Source: Vandiemenella viatica
Lineage: Eukaryota; Arthropoda; Insecta; Orthoptera; Morabidae
DNA length: 64,000 nt
NCBI GenBank assembly: GCA_031002005.1
Contig: CM061920.1
Coordinates: 120,270,095 to 120,334,094, forward strand
Direction of reading: 5' to 3'
The notes below the pieces were generated by a model, which saw nothing but the letters and a program-made list of their open reading frames with translations, was not told the origin of the DNA and ran no database searches. Shown in pieces: positions 21,023 to 33,082 of this stretch (positions are counted from its first letter, which is position 1; each line of letters begins with the position of its first letter). The translations under genes and the position numbers were made by a program.

Positions 21023-21277
21023 ATGGTGATAGATAATGATATTCTCATTTCGTTAGTAGAATCGAGACCAGTTTTATGGGACAAAAGATTAAATTCTTTT
21101 AAAGATCGGGACTCTACCAGGAACGCTCTGAAAGAATTGTGCATTGAAATTAGGAATGATTTTGACGTACTGGAAAATGAGGATAAAATGCCTGTGGATA
21201 GTAAACTTTTTGATCACATATTTACATACATTTTTATACCTTCAACTAGAGAGATTTTGATGTTTAATATTTTGTAA
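21023..21277 (+). CDS. MADF-domain DNA-binding protein of Harbinger, truncated
   Basis: The 84-codon frame begins MVIDNDILISLVESRPVLW, then DKRLNSFKDRDSTRNALKEL. The LI.LVE..P.LWD and YKDR-like F-K-D-R motifs define a MADF (Myb/SANT-like) domain covering roughly residues 6-75. In PIF/Harbinger elements this accessory protein binds subterminal DNA and helps bring the transposase into the nucleus. Only the N-terminal domain is present, ending at a stop (TAA at 21275), whereas full proteins also have a BESS-like or basic C-terminus. It is probably non-functional because no intact transposase accompanies it here. Confidence 0.75.
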   Translation: MVIDNDILISLVESRPVLWDKRLNSFKDRDSTRNALKELCIEIRNDFDVLENEDKMPVDSKLFDHIFTYIFIPSTREILMFNIL

Positions 21278-21774
21278 CGGTGTCCTTAAATCTTAGACAT
21301 TTGCCAAGGAGCATTTCCAACATTAGACCGAAGTTTTGCTGCTCGACATTATGAGACTTTTTTTTATAACACAGAAGTGACGAATACAGTGAGACAAACC
21401 GTTCAGTAAATTGGGCATGTTCGCCAATTACAAATGATTTTTCTTTGCAAAGTAATAATTATTAAAACATTCAATATATTACCATCTAACTACAAAAGTA
21501 GAACTAATCGATTGCGCTTCTAAGGGTAAAGCAATATAGAATAAGCTCAACAGTGAAGTGTTGATTATACGATTGAAGTAAATGTATTATTTACAAATAA
21601 ATGTTAAGTCTTAGTCATTATATGACTATTGTATTTTTCAAACTTTTCCTGTACACCTATTCCTACTAACCTCAAGGAGTTTTCACCCGAATTAACATAA
21701 AATAAATATAGCCGATTGGAAATATATAACATTAAATGTTTATCTATAGTAGGCCCATGAAAAAACTGCTTACT

Positions 21775-22060
21775 TCAACGTGACTGCCAGCATTTCCACA
21801 CGTTGAATACAATTCGCCAACTGGGTATTTCTCCTCTGAATGGTGTACTTTAGTTTCCCAAGCAGTTCGTCAGAATAAACATCCCAAAATAATTGAAAAA
21901 CTTGGTGTTGTTGTTCCTCAAATATTCTGTTCTCCAAATAAGACGATTTTTTCTTTTCTTATTTCTTCGGCGAGGGAACCGACAAAATAACAATTTTTAA
22001 ACCATACATGAAGTAATAATCACCAAATTCACTTCTAATTTCACAAAATGAAACTTAAGT
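21775..22060 (-). pseudogene. Minus-strand Harbinger protein remnant
   Basis: The minus strand reads SEFGDYYFMYGLKIVILSV, then after an in-frame stop SSYLENRIFEEQQHQVFQLF, WDVYSDELLGKLKYTIQRRN and a final stop near 21773. It lies inside the Harbinger termini and runs convergent to the MADF frame. It could be the start of the transposase or a second accessory segment. I do not see the DDE motifs, so the identity is inferred from position. Confidence 0.4.
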
Positions 22061-22231
22061 TGGCAAAAGCAACGTACTAACGCCCGACCACGTCACTTTC
22101 CGCCAGCTCTTCGTAGCAGCGGAAGTTCTACTGCTGCATGTGTAAACACCTCAAATTCTGTAGGCGGTGATGGCTAATTTTCCGCTGCAGCAAAAAGCGC
22201 CCAGTGTGTAACCGGCCCAAGAATTGATTCA

Positions 22232-23880
22232 GCGTCCGCAAGGGACTGTGAAATACCTCAGTCCTAAAATTCAGAATGAACTTATAAACCTCTTAGCATT
22301 AGAAATCAAAAATGAAATTAACGTTGAGATTCAAAACTGCTTGTTTTTTTTTCATTGATTTTAGATACCACTCAGGACATTGCTAAAGTTGATCAGTTAA
22401 GTGAAGTTTACAGGTATGATGAAGAAGGGACAACTATTGATATCAAAATATGTGAAACTTTTGTATCCTTTAGAGAGGTAAAAGTTCAGTCTGCCAAAGA
22501 TCTTGCAGAAGAAATACTTACTACATTGGAGGAGAAAAACTTGGATTTGACCAAATGTCTTGGACAAGGCTACGACGGGGCTGCAGTCATGAGTGGGGCA
22601 TACAGTGGAGTGCAGCAGCGTATTAAATAAAAAGCCCCACACGCATTCTTTGTGCACTGCGCTGCACATAACCTTCATTTAGTATTAAAAGATACTGTGG
22701 AAGGAACCCGAGTGGTCTGCCAGTTTTTGAAACCAGTCAAATTGTGTATTGCTTTTTTTGTCATAGTATTTTACGCTGACAAGACTTGAAGTCTGTGTAC
22801 TACATCGAGGCTTAGCATGATTCACTGAATTCGAAAGTAACACGGAAAACTCTTAATCCAACTCGCTGGGCTGGTAGGAGGCAATGTATGCACGAAACAC
22901 AGGTTTTGTTACGTGTTGAAAAGCCTTACCCGCATAACCTTGACTTCCAGGAAAAGCAAGGGAAGAAATGAAGCACATCAGCTAAAGAACAAACATGAAA
23001 GTTTTGATTTTGTATTGCTTTTTGGTTGTGCAGTGTGAAGTTTTATAATCTCTCAACATCGTATCAAAATCCTTACAATCTGAAATCATGGACTTGATGT
23101 ATGCATATGAGTTATTTGGTAATTTATTTTTAAGGATAACCGAAATACGTGGAAAGTTTGGAGAACTTGTTTCTGAAGCATCAGATGTTTGTATTCGATG
23201 GGGAATAAATAAAGAATTTCGCCAGAACAAACTAAGGAAAGTGAAAAAACACTTTGATGAGTTGAGTGAAGACGAGAGATTAATAGACCCAAAATCTTGT
23301 TTCCAAGTCACTGTGTTCTATTAATATATTCAATGATAGACACACTTTGTACCAACTTGATCGCCGTTTTGAAGGGATGAAAGCTGTTCTTGACACTTAT
23401 TAAGTGATACAACATGATTTTTTAGCCAAAGCATGTGAAAGTGATATTCACAAAAAAGCAGTTGATTTCGTTAATAAGTCTCCAAATGATGTGAGACCAG
23501 CCTTTACTTCACAATTGTATTCAGTGAAAAATTCGTTTAAAAACAAACTGGAAAAAAATTAGAAGTGTTAAGTAATTTGCTAATTATTTAATAGTCGACC
23601 ACAGTTCACTTTCATCAAGCTACCCAGATGTTTTCACAGCGTGCATCATGTATTTTACTGTTCTTGTGACAGTATCAAATGCTGAACGGTCTCTTTCTAA
23701 ATTTAAATTGATCAAAAATTACTTGAGAAGTACCATTGGCTCAAGAAACACTCAGCAGCTTAGCTTTGCTTTAAAATGAGAATGGTCGAGTTCAACAAAT
23801 CAAATTTGACAAAGTAATTGATTAATTCGCTTCTTAGAAAGTTACGAAATTTTTTAAAAAAAATAATCAAATGTAGCTAA
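22232..23880 (+). pseudogene. hAT transposase remnant, ZMYM1-like type
   Basis: YLSPKIQNELINLLALEI (about 22252) and frame 22355-22630 (LDLTKCLGQGYDGAAVMSGA, then YSGVQQRIK) continue past a stop with HAFFVHCAAHNLHLVLKDTV. These are hallmarks of the hAT catalytic region of ZMYM1/DUF4371-type proteins. LNPTRWAGR follows at about 22855. The C-terminal dimerisation signature VSNAERSLSKFKLIKNYLRS appears at about 23675. Many stops and frameshifts separate the blocks. It is a decayed transposase that once cut and pasted its element; no termini were identified. Confidence 0.85.
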
Positions 23881-24194
23881 TCTTTCATCTTTTCAATCTA
23901 CACTTCTATCAATGCAACAGCTACCGATTCCTTGTCTTTTAAGCAAAATATGCATTTTCACTAAATTAATTTAGATCTATTATAACTATACCTTTAATCT
24001 ATCTTAAACTTTTAATTAGAAAAGTCATATTTTAAATTGTCTATTAAAAGTTTTCCAATAGTTTAATCTTTTTAAAAGTTAATGTTTTATTCCTTTATGT
24101 TAACAACAGTGTAGCAAATATTTTACCATGCATTTTTAATGTGTAATTATATAAATTTTTAATCAACATACACTCTTTTAAGAAATTGTACTTT
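23881..24194. other. AT-rich non-coding DNA
   Basis: Nothing recognised. Confidence 0.4.
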
Positions 24195-24263
24195 TGTGTA
24201 AAATCTTCTAGGGCTTTCCACCGAGGTAGCGCGTCAATGTAGGGCGACGTTTCGAAGCCTGCC

Positions 24264-25479
24264 TTAAGGTACGCGCACACTACAGCAGGCCGCATCGCAT
24301 CGCATCGGGTCGCATCGCATTGAGCGAAAATGCTGCAACGCACATCTGGACGCAGCGAGTCGCATTTCTTTTATTGTCACCACCTTCGGTTCTCGACGAT
24401 TATTCAGCCGCTTCTGCACTGCAAATGGACACAGCACACTAAGGGCTCTTATTTTTATATATTCATTGAAGAAGAAGAAGAAAATTAAGCACAAAAGGCA
24501 GTGGGTTTAATTTAAAAAGGAATTTTTCGCATTTCTTAGGCACAGTAGATGACAAACTTGTTATAACAGTTCTACAGAATTGCGATTCTCTTTATTTTTA
24601 ATGCAGAAAAATGAATGTTTTTCATGGTTTTAATAGCTGTGTTATGTCGGTGTTATATAATAAGATAAATAAAGTAATATTAGCCACGTGCTGAATTCAT
24701 AACCTTTTGATTAACGATATTTGAATTGGGTTGCAGAAGGTAAGAACGACAATGACAACAAAGAAATTTCAATATTTGACTTACACAGGTTTCTAGGTTA
24801 CATCAGAAATCATTAAGATTTGGAATAATTTCACAAAATATTTTTAAACAGTTAGGTCAATTGGTAACACGAAGCTTTACAAGCGGCATTCAAAGAAAGT
24901 GATAGAAATTTATAATGCCCACGTAAAATAAACAAAAAATAAAATACGAAACATGAAATTATACCTGGTTGTTTTGACTAGTTTCCTATTTCCTTCCAAA
25001 TATTTTTTTTATTATTATATTTTGCGTCTTGTAAATCATAAAACTCTTTGAAAGTCATTACTAATGAGATGCACTGGTCTTTATCCATTACGTTTGAATA
25101 GTTTAGGTTAAATCATACAAAAAAAGAACAAGTGAGCATGAGCTAGAAATTTTATAATTTTTTCATCTTTATTAAAGTTCTTAAAGTAATTAAATGTTCA
25201 GATTGTAACTACTTATATTTTTTTTCAAAAATCATCCACCATCCTGCGTGGAGCTCCTATCGCAAACCTGGTCGCGACTGAGCGCATCGAGGCGAACAGA
25301 CGGAAAAATACGCCTAGGGAAGCGATCCGGCAGTGCGACGCGACGCGGCCCGCCCCGCCCCGACTCGACCCGCCTGTGGTGTGCGTTACCCCATTAGAAT
25401 CAGCGTTAAGCGATTGCTGACGCATTTCTGCGATGCGATGCGACGCGATGAGGCCCGCCCTAGTGAGCGCGGACCTTTA
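24264..25479. mobile_element. Harbinger-type MITE with TTA target duplication
   Basis: TTA at 24264-24266 and 25477-25479 flank an element whose ends pair as AGGTACGCGCACACTA (left) and AGGTCCGCGCTCACTA (right, reversed). Subterminal CGCATCG and CGATGCG repeats extend the inverted ends. No coding sequence inside. Insertion split a Penelope 3' terminus. Confidence 0.88.
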
Positions 25480-25809
25480 GGCTTTATCTTCCGGCGAAGT
25501 GACGGATTCTTGGAAACGTCCACGCTTAAAAGGCTTTCGTTTGCCAGGTGACGTCAGTCACGTGCGTCGAGGCCAATCAGTGCACAGGTCGTGGGGCAGG
25601 GAAGGATCTGATGAGGCGGCCGAGTAGTGGGGCCGGAGGCGAGGTAGGGGTACGCAAGGCGGAGGGGAGCGGCTGGCGGCGATAATCTTGCAGGCTTGAT
25701 CTCTGCCTCCTAAGATGATTAATCGCTGGATTCCATGCCGTGCTAAGGTGGTATCATGAATCCCTATTCGCAATTCCATCCGCCAGGCGAATCTCCACGG
25801 ATTCCTTTA

Positions 25810-26210
25810 TCACACTGTCCCAAAAGCCGTTGGCGAAAGATAACATTTTGTCGCCTCGAAGTCGAAGGTATGCCCTTCTTCGGTACTGTGCAAGGCCACG
25901 GCCGACTTAGTGACCTGTCCCAACCATATACATCTTGCATGTTCTAAACAACGCTGGAATACAGACCGTGTGGTCTGCCCGATATATCGTTGCCCACATT
26001 CACAGGGAATCGAGTATATGCCGGGATGCCTATGACCCATCCTATCCTATCCTTAATGTTGTGTAATAGGTCCCTTTTCTTCTTAGGTGGGCGGAAGGAA
26101 GTTTTAATCCCGACTTTGTTTAACATTCTGGCAACCTTGGCTGAAACTGCCCAAGCATATGGTAGGAACGCATACTGGTCTGCTTGCTGCTTCTCCATCC
26201 TCTTCTTCAC
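25810..26210 (-). pseudogene. GIY-YIG endonuclease of the Penelope-like element
   Basis: The minus strand from 26210 reads MEKQQADQYAFLPYAWAVSA, VARMLNKVGIKTSFRPPKKK and DLLHNIKDRIGWVIGIP. In the next frame come PGIYSIPCECGQRYIGQTTR and CLEHARCIWLGQVTKSAVAL with HSTEEGHTFDF. The GIY and YIG triplets, the following Arg and the downstream Glu region are present. In Penelope-like elements this nuclease follows the reverse transcriptase and nicks DNA for insertion. One frame change near 26040 splits the domain. Confidence 0.9.
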
Positions 26211-26388
26211 TTTCTTGCGAAAATTTCTGCCTCACTGTATCCTTTCCTACGAAATGTGCGTCGAAATGACCCAGTTTAGCCGTCACGCCCACGTCACGGA
26301 TGGCTCTGGCACGACGTACCAAGGACGACTACACCGAACTGCGTTGAGCAGGGTGGTGGAAGCTCTGCGCCCCAAGATATAAGTCGGT

Positions 26389-27055
26389 GTGAGTGGGCTT
26401 TCTGTAAACACGATGCCATCTGGATTCCTCGTAATTAAAATATCCAGAAAAGGCAGTCAACCGTTCCGTTCCAACTCCATCGTAAATCTGATATTATCAT
26501 CAATTCCATTCAAATGCTCAAGGAATTCATTCAGTTTCTCTCTTCCATCCGGCCATATCACAAACGTATCATCCACGTATCTGTAAAATAAAGTTGGTCG
26601 AAGTTCTGCACTCTCTAGAGCGGTGTCCTCAAAATATTCCATAAATATGTTGGCGACCACTGGGGACAGGGGCGATCCTTTGGCCACTCAGTCAAGTTGT
26701 TCAAAATAATTCCCTTCAAATAATAAGTACATTAAAGTCAGAGTGTGGCGGAAAAGTTCTATCATCGGTGGTTCGCAATGCTGTCCGAGGTGTTTCAAAG
26801 TATCAACCTCGTGAAAATGGACACCACATCAAAACTAACCATGATGTCACTAAGACCTAATCATAACTCTTTTAGTGTAACAATAAATTCAGTTGAATTC
26901 CGCACGTGGTGAGTACATTTACCCACTATTGAACTCAAATCCCGGCGAGATATTTGGCCAAAGAATATGTAGGCGAGCCAATGCCTCTCACTATAGGTCG
27001 TAATGGAATTCCCTCTTTATGTACTTTAGGTAAACCATTATCCTGGGAGGTATGG
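26389..27055 (-). pseudogene. Penelope-type reverse transcriptase
   Basis: The minus strand shows [16 protein letters not shown] at about 27037-26990, [13 protein letters not shown], then a damaged stretch. Next come LGQHCEPPMIELFRHTLTLM (about 26800) and AKGSPLSPVVANIFMEYFED with RYVDDTFVIWPDGREKLNEF (26687-26457), then FLDILITRNPDGIVF. YVDD is the catalytic box, and the PHVH-like KVHK and GSPLSP motifs are specific to the Penelope/telomerase-related group. Several stops occur between 26930 and 26690. The enzyme would copy element RNA; this copy is inactive. Confidence 0.9.
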
Positions 27056-27131
27056 GATTATACTTTGAAACTCCTTGGACAGCATTTCGAACCACCATTG
27101 GTAGAACTTTTCCGCCTCACTCTGACGTTAT
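27056..27131 (+). repeat. Inverted copy of a Penelope RT segment
   Basis: 27059-27130 on the plus strand closely matches 26808-26737 on the minus strand (ACTTTGAAACTCCTTGGACA versus ACTTTGAAACACCTCGGACA). A second Penelope fragment is therefore joined head to head at the end of the first. Confidence 0.75.
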
Positions 27132-27884
27132 AACACATTTATTTTACAAAATATCTAGCATTTAATGAAAACTGTGGAATCGATTTTGACCGAGTTTTCA
27201 CAGTATCAAACATTAGATTTGTCTCATTATGCTTATTCATCTGCCGCTAGAGCTAAAAAAAATTCATTATGCTACTTCATCTGCTCTGGAACTCAAAATT
27301 AAAATATATTCCGTCCCTTTAAAAATATTCCTTATTTTCGATTTGTTTCAGAGATTTATGAACTGCGGTGCCATTTTATTGTGAACAGAACGCTAAAGAC
27401 GAATGCCAGAGACATTGCAGTTATGCTGCAGAGATTTTGACCAAAGAAATCTCTGTTGTTTTTTTCGTTATTCGTTTCTCGCATTCAATACAGCCATCTA
27501 TGGCGTTTAAAAACTGAATATCACGAATTAAAGGACAGAATACTTCAAGTTTATTTTAGTGTGCAAAATAGCTGTTATTGTAAAGTTATTTTACTGCTTT
27601 CATTAAATGAAATGGTCAGAGACATTGCAGTTGTGTGTTTAGTGCGAAGAATGCAACATCTAAACCTTTCATCTTTGGTATTTGTCACCATACGTTCAGA
27701 ATTTAATTGAATGCTCCGGCGTTATGTAATGTTGAAACATAAGATATGCCAAACAACTGAATTGAGAATCTAAGCTTTACAACGGTGAAAACCCCATGGA
27801 AATCTGCTCAGTAGTTTCAGAGTATTAATATCTTACATTTATACGTTTTTCGTTTTATAGGTAAATTTAACAGATTGGCAGCCG

Positions 27885-27927
<43 letters not shown>

Positions 27928-28237
27928 TCTAGCTTATTCAAGTAAAGATATCACACAGCAATAAAGGCGTCACAAACACTGTTCAAATTTATGTGCGAAT
28001 GTTGCATAATCTCGATGTACATTTAATCGTGACAATATGCCGTTAACATTAGCATGTCGGTGATGCGAAGTCATAAGATGATACCCATCCAAAAATCGCC
28101 CAACGCGTCTAAAGAAATTTTCACTTAGTCAATAACCCGAAGGTTTGTCGAATCTTCCCAAAAGAGATGTACCAATTATTGTGCCAGAGGCAGGAAGGCC
28201 GATTCATTTCCTCAGGGGCCTATAGTTCAACTTGGAA
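27132..28237. other. Non-coding DNA with poly-T tract at 27888-27932
   Basis: No coding sequence recognised. A tract of about 43 T could be the reversed tail of a retroposon. Confidence 0.4.
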
Positions 28238-30084
28238 TCAGAACCACAGAACGTCCGGGCGTATTTCATATAATCATATACAACTCCTAAAAATTCCGTG
28301 ATAAAGAAACTTAACCGCTCAGCTACCAGAGTGCCTTGTTTTGAAAAATACATGTGCCAAGTACTATCAAACTCGAATAAAAACTGTGGGTTTGTTTAAA
28401 GATCATTTGAAAAAATTGAGGGGTATATGGGGGAAGATTGGATTTTTTTTTGCCAGAAACCTTTCTAGGCACGCACACAATAACTCACCAAAGATTCATC
28501 GCAATCAGATGAATGGTATAGGAACGCATAGAAGGCGAACAAACTAACCAACAATCAAACAAACATTGATTTATATATACGAGATACAAGTATAATCTAT
28601 ACTTTCACTGCTGTCCAAGCGCAACACGTCATACTTATAGCTACAGATATACTGCCATTACAGCATGTTGGTGTCGCGAACTCATAGGATTTTACCCATC
28701 CAACGCGCAACACGTCATAGCATGTCGGTGACGTCAACTCATAGATTTACTCCCATCCAAAAATCGCCTAACACGCCTGTAGAAGTTTTCGCTTAAAAAA
28801 AAAAAAATGTTCAGGCCTTCCGTGTCGAGGAAAAGTAAATAGGTTCTCCGTACCCTAAAGACAATAAAATGCAGCTGGACGCACCAAAACCCTTTCATCA
28901 GCAGTAAGAGGTTGACTGATGGTCTCATTATAGCAACCAATTCTAGTACTGTTTTCTTTGTTGTTTTTATTTTGTTTATATATGGCTGGCCCTTTTACTG
29001 TCAACGTTCTTACTTTATTTTGCTGTCTTACAGACAGCCAGATGTTTTTATTTTTATTTTATTGTGTTTTAAACTTCGTTAGCTTCCTTACAGCCAGCCA
29101 GGCTTTTGAATGTTTTATTGTGCTTTAAAACTGGTTAACCTTTTAACAGCCAACCATATATTGTCCGGAGAATTTTGCGTTTTTTGGCCTATTTACATCC
29201 AAACGTTTTACTGTCTTGCCGTATTATGCTGTCTGTATGGATGACCTACTTACAATCAGTCATACAGAAAGCAATTTAGTACAAGATGTGAGTAATGCTG
29301 CCACACAGGTTTATTGTAGGACGCTAATGACCTAGCCGTCGAAACTAAAAAACAACAACAGGAGTATTGAAGTGGGAAGAAATGCTCTGAGGCGATATTT
29401 ATACATAAAGGAAGAATGGGTATAATATGCCCACCACTCTGCAAAGGGAGGAGGGTAGCAGCAACAAAAAGTATAATCCACAAAAACACAAAAAGAGAAC
29501 CAATACTTTGGGCCATAACCTTTTTCAAGAAAATAGAAACATGTGACTGAGCTCGCGCTAGTGCCTACGATGATATGATCGACATAACCACATGTTTGAT
29601 GGATTTGACGGTTGGAGGTGGTGAAGGTAACAGAAGTAAAATCTTAGGAAATATTGATTACGGGAATGAAGTTAGTAAAAATAAAAAGGGCACATGTAAA
29701 AGAGAGAAAAAATTCATTTGAAAAATGATAATGGCAAAAAATAAACAAATAAAAAATTATAATATTTTGGCAAGTATGATATACAGTACGAGGGTGAGTG
29801 AAGCCGGGAATTATATGTAATTGAGGTTTTGGGTATATCTGGTCTCCAGGTCAATTCCCACCAACGGAGTTTGGAATGGAAAGTGGTATCAAGGGTTACT
29901 CTAATGACTCTGACTGTGAAACAATGATTCAAGAAACGAGTTTTGTAAAAGCTGCCATGGTTAGCAACTGGATGGTCTTCATCTATGGAGTAAACTGTTC
30001 ATCCGTGTTCGAGGTGCGACTGATGTAAGAAATTTGGAAATGGACTCAAGAGAGCTGGTATATAAGATGGTATGTGGTATGGGT

Positions 30085-31360
30085 TTTTATTGTACGCAGC
30101 AGCCGCATCGAAAGTGGCACATACTAACTGATATGTAACATATTTTATGTTTCATCTGGAGTTGAGCGCATTATGTTTCGGCCTTGCGGAGGGTCGTAAA
30201 CTTGTGATGTTGTCATCTTCTGCATGCTCTGTTTAGTTCAGCTTCAAATACTTTAGTGTGACTTTCGACAGATATATCAGATGTACTACTTGAGTTGTCA
30301 TATAGGGTCGTGAACAGAATGAGTTTCATTTATGACGGTACACCGCATCATGCCGTGGGTTTTTCTATTTTGGTGGATGCACTCAATGCACATCGTAAGG
30401 CATGATGGATACCCTTTAACCATTTAAACCGATGACATCTTTCCTATAGTGAAATTACATAATTGTGGTGATGTTTTACCTGTTTTCATGATCCTAATCC
30501 ACGAAAGTTATATGAATGCAGACTGCCTTCCGTGTAACTGCGTTAATGTCAGTTTCTGCATGCATATACGTTGTTTCACCTCGTTTGGTTGACGCCATAT
30601 TCAATCACATCCCAGATGTGTTCGATCGGGTTCAGATCTGGCGAGCTGGGCGAGCCAGTACATCAATTACAACTCGCCACTGTGTTCCTAGAACCATTAA
30701 GTTACACTTCTGGCCTTGTGACATGGCGCATTATCTTGTTGAAAAATGTCACAGCCGTTGGGAAACATGGTCGTCATGAAGGTTTGTGCTGTACGTGGTC
30801 TGCAACCAGTGTACGATACTTATCGGTCGTCACGGTGCCTTGCACGAGCCCCCAAGTGAATGTCCCCCGCAGTACAGGTGACAAGAAGCTGTTCCCGTAG
30901 AAAACGACCAGTTCGCACCCTTACTCCCGCATGATGAAGAAGGTATCGGAATTCATCAGACCATGCAACGATCTGCCACTACGCCAACGTCCAGTGACGA
31001 TGGTCTCGTGCCCATTTCAGTCGCAGTTGCCGATGTCGTGGTGCACATGCATGGGTCGTCGGCTGCGGAGGCCCATCGTTAGGAGTGTTCGGTGCACTGT
31101 GTGTTCAGGTACACTTGTACTCTGCCCAACATTAAAGTTTGATATTAGTTCCGCCACAGTTCGCCCGCCGCCTGTCCTGTTTTACGTTTGCCCAGCCTAC
31201 GACGTCCGACATGTGTAATAAGGGGTGGCCGCCAGACCGACATACAAGCAATAACTCTGAAAAGAAGACGAGTGGAATGCATTGAATAAAGAACACGAAA
31301 CACCTGTATGACACTGCCGAACATTAAAAATTCACCAACCAGTCTCAAAAATTAAACCTT
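30085..31360 (-). pseudogene. Tc1-like transposase remnant
   Basis: The minus strand gives RRLGKRKTGQAAGELWRN (about 31190), VPEHTVHRTLLTMGLRSRR followed by PMHVHHDIG, then a damaged catalytic part, and finally YWLAQLARSEPDRTHLG-like sequence (about 30650). In its best frame the last part reads SPDLNPIEHIWDVIEYGVN, the Tc1 DD34E C-terminal signature containing the last catalytic Glu. Domains follow the Tc1 order: helix-turn-helix, then DDE core. Frames are broken throughout. Termini with TA duplications were not identified. Confidence 0.8.
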
Positions 31361-31489
31361 CATCGTCTGAAACGTGGCCGAATGTAATCATTTCTGCAGT
31401 GATCAGCATTTAGTCTCTGCAATAGAAAATATTAACGGTAATTCTAAAGTAAAGGAAAACGTACTGGGCTTAAGATTTTTTTTTTCTTT

Positions 31490-31760
31490 TTACTTATGGC
31501 TTTACGCCTCGTCGAAGTCGAGGTCATTAGAGGCGGGATGTGAATGGATACAAGGAACGGGAAGGTATTCGGCCATCGTCTTTTTGAAGGAAACAACCTG
31601 GCATTCGCTTGGTATGATTTAGGTAAACCCTTAAAAACCCAAATCTGGATGCCTGGACGGGGATTCGAACCTGCGTCCTCCCGAATGCGAGGCCAGAGAG
31701 TTAACAGCTCACCCACCACGCTCGGTCTGAGCCGTAAGAATATGCACAAAACTTTGTCCA
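31490..31760 (-). mobile_element. SINE (same family as 17774), minus orientation
   Basis: GGATTCGAACCTGCGTCC (reversed B box) at about 31660, the AAACCCAAATCTGGATGCC body junction and the TTATGGCTTTACGCCTCGTC tail region are visible. Confidence 0.8.
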
Positions 31761-32084
31761 AAACACTCGCCGCCACAAACGTCTTTCGCCGAACTTATCG
31801 CAGTTAGTAAGTCTTGGTCACTCAGTATCTGTACAGTATGCCTCTGCCAAAGAAACGGGATAAGTAGCAAGATTGTGTAGTTGATTAGAGTTACTGTATT
31901 AGTCTCTAACATGCAGCGACCCAGCTAAAGATGTTTTGTCAAAGTTCACACTATTTCCCTGTGTCTCTGGTAACAGCAATATCTGCGTAACCAGTCATTT
32001 CAGATGTTGGAAATTTCATAATTATCGAAGCACCATGCAAAAAATTACTTCTCAGAATAGATATTTTTCAGTATTGTCCACGAA

Positions 32085-32275
32085 AATTACCGAGCGTGGT
32101 GGGTGAGTGTTAACGCTCTGACCATGCATTCAGAAGGGTGCTGGTTCGAATCTCCGTCTGAGCATCCATATTCTGGTTTTCCATGGTTTCCCCAAATCAC
32201 TCCAGGTGACCGTTCCCTGCATCAATCGTTTCCCGCCTCTAATGATGTCGATGTTGACGAGGTGTAAAGCCATAC
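32085..32275 (+). mobile_element. SINE copy
   Basis: GAGCGTGGTGGGTGAGTG head, GGTTCGAATCTCCG B box, TTTTCCATGGTTTCCCC body and GACGAGGTGTAAAGCC tail. Confidence 0.8.
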
Positions 32276-32324
32276 TGGTACGCTAATAATTTATACACTT
32301 ACGATGGTGATCCCTTAGTTCGTG

Positions 32325-32515
32325 GCCTGACACTAATACACATGAGATTCGCATTCGGGAAGATGCGGTTTCGAATCCTTGTCCGGGCACCCACATCTGA
32401 ATTTTCTCCTTGGTTTGTTCAAAAGGTCACTGCCGAATTTCTTCCAGTTACTTGCTCCCCGGTCCTTTCCCACTTCTAACGATTTTGACGTCAACGAGGT
32501 GAAGCCAGAAAAAAA
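32325..32515 (+). mobile_element. Degraded SINE copy
   Basis: GCATTCGGGAAGATGCG, TTTCGAATCCTTGTCCGG and a diverged body, ending GTCAACGAGGTGAAGCC. The head is diverged. Confidence 0.7.
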
Positions 32516-32649
32516 AGGCTTTTCCATAGCATTAATTTTTCGGGTGATATCCATACTAACCTGGTTGCTTACATATAAGTTACACACTTCAAGCACGTTC
32601 TTTACCCACATCCGTATCAAAATGGATCTGTCATACAACGTTGCAGCCA

Positions 32650-32995
32650 GCAACATTAGACATGTGAAATAAGGTAACGGAGCTCCGTTCCTATCCACAA
32701 TTCGGTTGATACAGGTTGTACTGGCCTGGAACTTAGGACGACGCGGTTTGTCCGGCCAACCAAGTTTCAATTTTACAAGGTTTTTCCGCAATCGCTTGAG
32801 GTGAATGCCGGGATGGTTCCCACAAAAGACCATAGTTGAATTCTCTCCCGTTCCTTCGTTCAATCCTCTGTCGCCTGTAAAGTTCACGATGAGAGACGAC
32901 TGAAGAGGCATAACACCCTTCGATTTTACAAGGTTTTTCCACAACATTAGACAGGTGAAATAAGGAAACTGAGCTCCGTTCCTATCCACAATTGA
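32650..32995. repeat. SINE-body fragment between two direct repeats
   Basis: GGAGCTCCGTTCCTATCCAC at about 32680 recurs as TGAGCTCCGTTCCTATCCAC at about 32968. Between them 32770-32830 is a SINE body (GGTGAATGCCGGGATGGTTC). It looks like a small internal duplication. Confidence 0.55.
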
Positions 32996-33082
32996 TATTC
33001 AGTGTATCACACTATAAACGTGACTCCATATTTATTTATTTCGCATGCGCAGATACTTGTTTGTTCTCACTACCGCGCGATG

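Larger units (their letters stand above)
20811..22218. mobile_element. PIF/Harbinger DNA transposon with MADF gene
   Basis: Ends are inverted: GGGAGCTTACACACTGGGCG at 20811 and the complement of GGGCCGGTTACACACTGGGC at 22218. Inside are a MADF-domain frame (plus) and a convergent minus-strand remnant. MADF/Myb-like second proteins are characteristic of this superfamily. I do not see a clear TWA target duplication. Confidence 0.75.
24195..27055 (-). mobile_element. Penelope-like retroelement (family C), split by a MITE
   Basis: Minus-strand order is reverse transcriptase (about 27040-26450), GIY-YIG endonuclease (about 26040-25810), then a 3' region ending in a terminus with CTTCGAAACGTCGCC and AGAAGATTTTACAC at 24195-24263. 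The terminus is separated from the rest by a Harbinger MITE at 24267-25476. A third Penelope family in this window by sequence. Confidence 0.88.

Noticed and set aside
30516..30900. Plus-strand frames over the Tc1 region
   Set aside because: The Tc1 motifs are on the minus strand. The plus frames have no domain.
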